A stretch of 64,000 bases of DNA from a virus. Of the stretch, positions 62,927 to 64,000 are shown piece by piece. The DNA is taken from the IMG/VR virus record IMGVR_UViG_3300033571_002949, positions 1 through 64,000 of that record; one strand, given 5' to 3'. Numbering within the stretch: position 1 is the stretch's first letter; each line of letters begins with the position of its first letter. The position numbers were made by a program, and so were the translations under genes. Below the pieces are notes generated by a model that saw nothing but the letters and a program-made list of their open reading frames with translations, was not told the origin of the DNA and ran no database searches.

Positions 62927-63850
62927 ATGAAAATTTTAATGACCGGAACCAGTGGATTTATCGGATCACATCTTAAACCACTGATTGAAAAAAATCATAC
63001 TTTTTACTCTCTTAAAAGCGATTTGTTAGATTTTGAAGCAGTAACCAAAGAAGTATTAGATTTTAAACCAGATGTCATAGTACACCTTGGTGCTCGTACA
63101 GAAGTTGAAAAAAGTTTTTATGAGCAAATAACATTTAGTCAAATTAATTATGTTGGTAGCGTCAACTTAATCGAAGCGGCTAGCAAAGTAGAGAATTTTA
63201 AAAATTTTGTTTTTGCCAGTACCATGGAAGTGTATGGCTGGCAACCTATTAGCGACGAAATTAAAGATAACGGTCAACCTTTAAATCATGTTGCGTTTGA
63301 TGAAAATACCGAACCTCACCCTAATGCTCCCTATGCTGTAGCCAAATACGGTGTAGAAAAATATCTTGAATATATGCATCGTAGTTGCGGCTTTCCTTTT
63401 AGTGCCATTCGTCAGACTAATAGTTATGGTCGTAAAGATAATGATTTCTTTGTTGTAGAACAAATTATTACACAGATGTTAAAAAATCCTAATGAGGTAA
63501 ATTTTGGTTATGCCGAGCCTTTTCGCAATTTTATTTTTATTGATGATTTACTTGCCGCTTGGATGACATTAATAGAAGATCCTAACATCGGTAAAACAGG
63601 AAAAATTTTTACAGTAGGACCAGACAATCCTATCAAGATAAAAGATCTAGCCAGCATTATTGCTAAGAAACTAAACTGGAACGGTGCAATTAACTGGAAT
63701 AAAAAACCTAAGCGTCAGGGAGAAATTTACTGGTTAAACAGCAACCATAATCTTTTAACTAAACACACTGGGTGGACTCCTAAGGTTAGTTTAAATGACG
63801 GCATTGATCGAACTATAGAAATTTGGAGAAACATTTTACATGTTAAATGA
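62927..63850 (+). CDS. NAD-dependent epimerase/dehydratase (extended SDR)
   Basis: A 307-residue extended SDR of the sugar-nucleotide type: GTSGFIG (residues 7-13), HLGARTEV (53-60), S98 in ASTMEVYG, and the catalytic Y136-AVA-K140. The C-terminal part (RNFIFIDDLLAAWM, then FTVGPDNPIKIKDLA) is typical of UDP-/GDP-sugar epimerases and dehydratases such as GalE, RmlB and Gmd; the exact substrate cannot be read from sequence. It begins after the hairpin with an AAGGAA site and overlaps the next gene by 11 bp. It fits NDP-sugar or NDP-cyclitol modification. Confidence 0.88.
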   Translation: MKILMTGTSGFIGSHLKPLIEKNHTFYSLKSDLLDFEAVTKEVLDFKPDVIVHLGARTEVEKSFYEQITFSQINYVGSVNLIEAASKVENFKNFVFASTMEVYGWQPISDEIKDNGQPLNHVAFDENTEPHPNAPYAVAKYGVEKYLEYMHRSCGFPFSAIRQTNSYGRKDNDFFVVEQIITQMLKNPNEVNFGYAEPFRNFIFIDDLLAAWMTLIEDPNIGKTGKIFTVGPDNPIKIKDLASIIAKKLNWNGAINWNKKPKRQGEIYWLNSNHNLLTKHTGWTPKVSLNDGIDRTIEIWRNILHVK

Positions 63851-64000
63851 ACTGCAAACTCATTGGGACAACAAAGTTGTTAATTACAATTTAGAAAAGT
63901 ATAACTGGCCTGCGTGGGCGTTAAGTGTCATACAAGAAGTTGCACCACAAGTAAAAGAACTTGAAACAATGCATGAAGTTCTTACTCCCGTTGAGATTGT
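63840..64000 (+). CDS. Unknown protein, partial (N-terminal 53 residues)
   Basis: An open frame from ATG 63840 to the right edge, starting MLNELQTHWDNKVVNYNLEK, with a Trp-rich stretch and an acidic segment after it. It overlaps the end of the epimerase by 11 bp, as other genes here do. Too little is present to recognise a family. Confidence 0.6.
   Translation, partial: MLNELQTHWDNKVVNYNLEKYNWPAWALSVIQEVAPQVKELETMHEVLTPVEI

Noticed and set aside
1-64000. CRISPR arrays, insertion sequences, integrase or attachment sites
   Set aside because: No direct-repeat arrays, transposase or integrase motifs, or long flanking repeats were seen on reading both strands.

Overview
The window is part of the genome of a T4-like contractile-tailed phage, by gene content a marine relative of the T4/cyanophage group. 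It is A+T-rich and tightly packed, with many 4-bp ATGA start/stop overlaps. Recognisable T4-type genes are gp23 (only its first codons), gp22, gp21, gp68-like, gp67-like, gp20, a tape-measure protein, gp26, gp46, gp47, the late sigma factor gp55, a gp48/gp54-like tube protein, gp53, gp5, gp25, gp6 and a gp7-like giant protein. Late promoters of the T4 type (TATAAATA and one-base variants) precede several structural genes, matching the presence of gp55. No tRNA, integrase, CRISPR array or photosynthesis gene was seen. The sequence does not name the host.

Layout. 1-7921 (minus): head module (gp23 start, gp22, gp21, gp68-like, an inserted glycosyltransferase-like gene, gp67-like, gp20) and the tape-measure gene. 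7990-9071 (plus): gp26 and a small gene joined to it by a probable -1 frameshift site. 9068-9763 (minus): an unknown protein. 9764-10219: the only long non-coding stretch, rich in hairpins and a candidate structured RNA. 10220-14601 (minus): GIY-YIG nuclease, small unknown protein, gp46, gp47, gp55. 14684-44923 (plus): baseplate and tail-fibre genes, including a 13.4-kb gene for a 4472-residue protein and three fibre genes sharing an N-terminal module.

44989-64000 (plus) is an accessory island of about 26 genes, most in one overlapping operon. It starts at a full-consensus sigma70 promoter set inside a long palindrome that also looks like a terminator and can hide the first ribosome-binding site. 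The island holds six glycosyltransferase-like proteins (three paralogous pairs), three radical SAM enzymes, four SGNH/GDSL hydrolase-like proteins, a sugar nucleotidyltransferase, a cupin, a RuBisCO-like protein with its own sigma70-type promoter, an APH-fold kinase-like protein, a sugar-phosphate cyclase closest to 2-epi-5-epi-valiolone synthase, an SDR, a methyltransferase-like protein and an NAD-dependent epimerase/dehydratase.

How the genes may work together (inference). The head and tail genes run late under gp55. The island looks set up for early expression from host-type promoters. Cyclase, kinase-like protein, nucleotidyltransferase and dehydrogenases are the enzyme classes needed to turn sedoheptulose 7-phosphate into an activated C7-cyclitol; the glycosyltransferases, SGNH proteins, radical SAM enzymes and methyltransferase could attach and modify it on a glycan of the host surface or the virion. 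The RuBisCO-like protein lies between the cupin and the kinase and is the least expected member. This island is the best candidate for an undescribed system.
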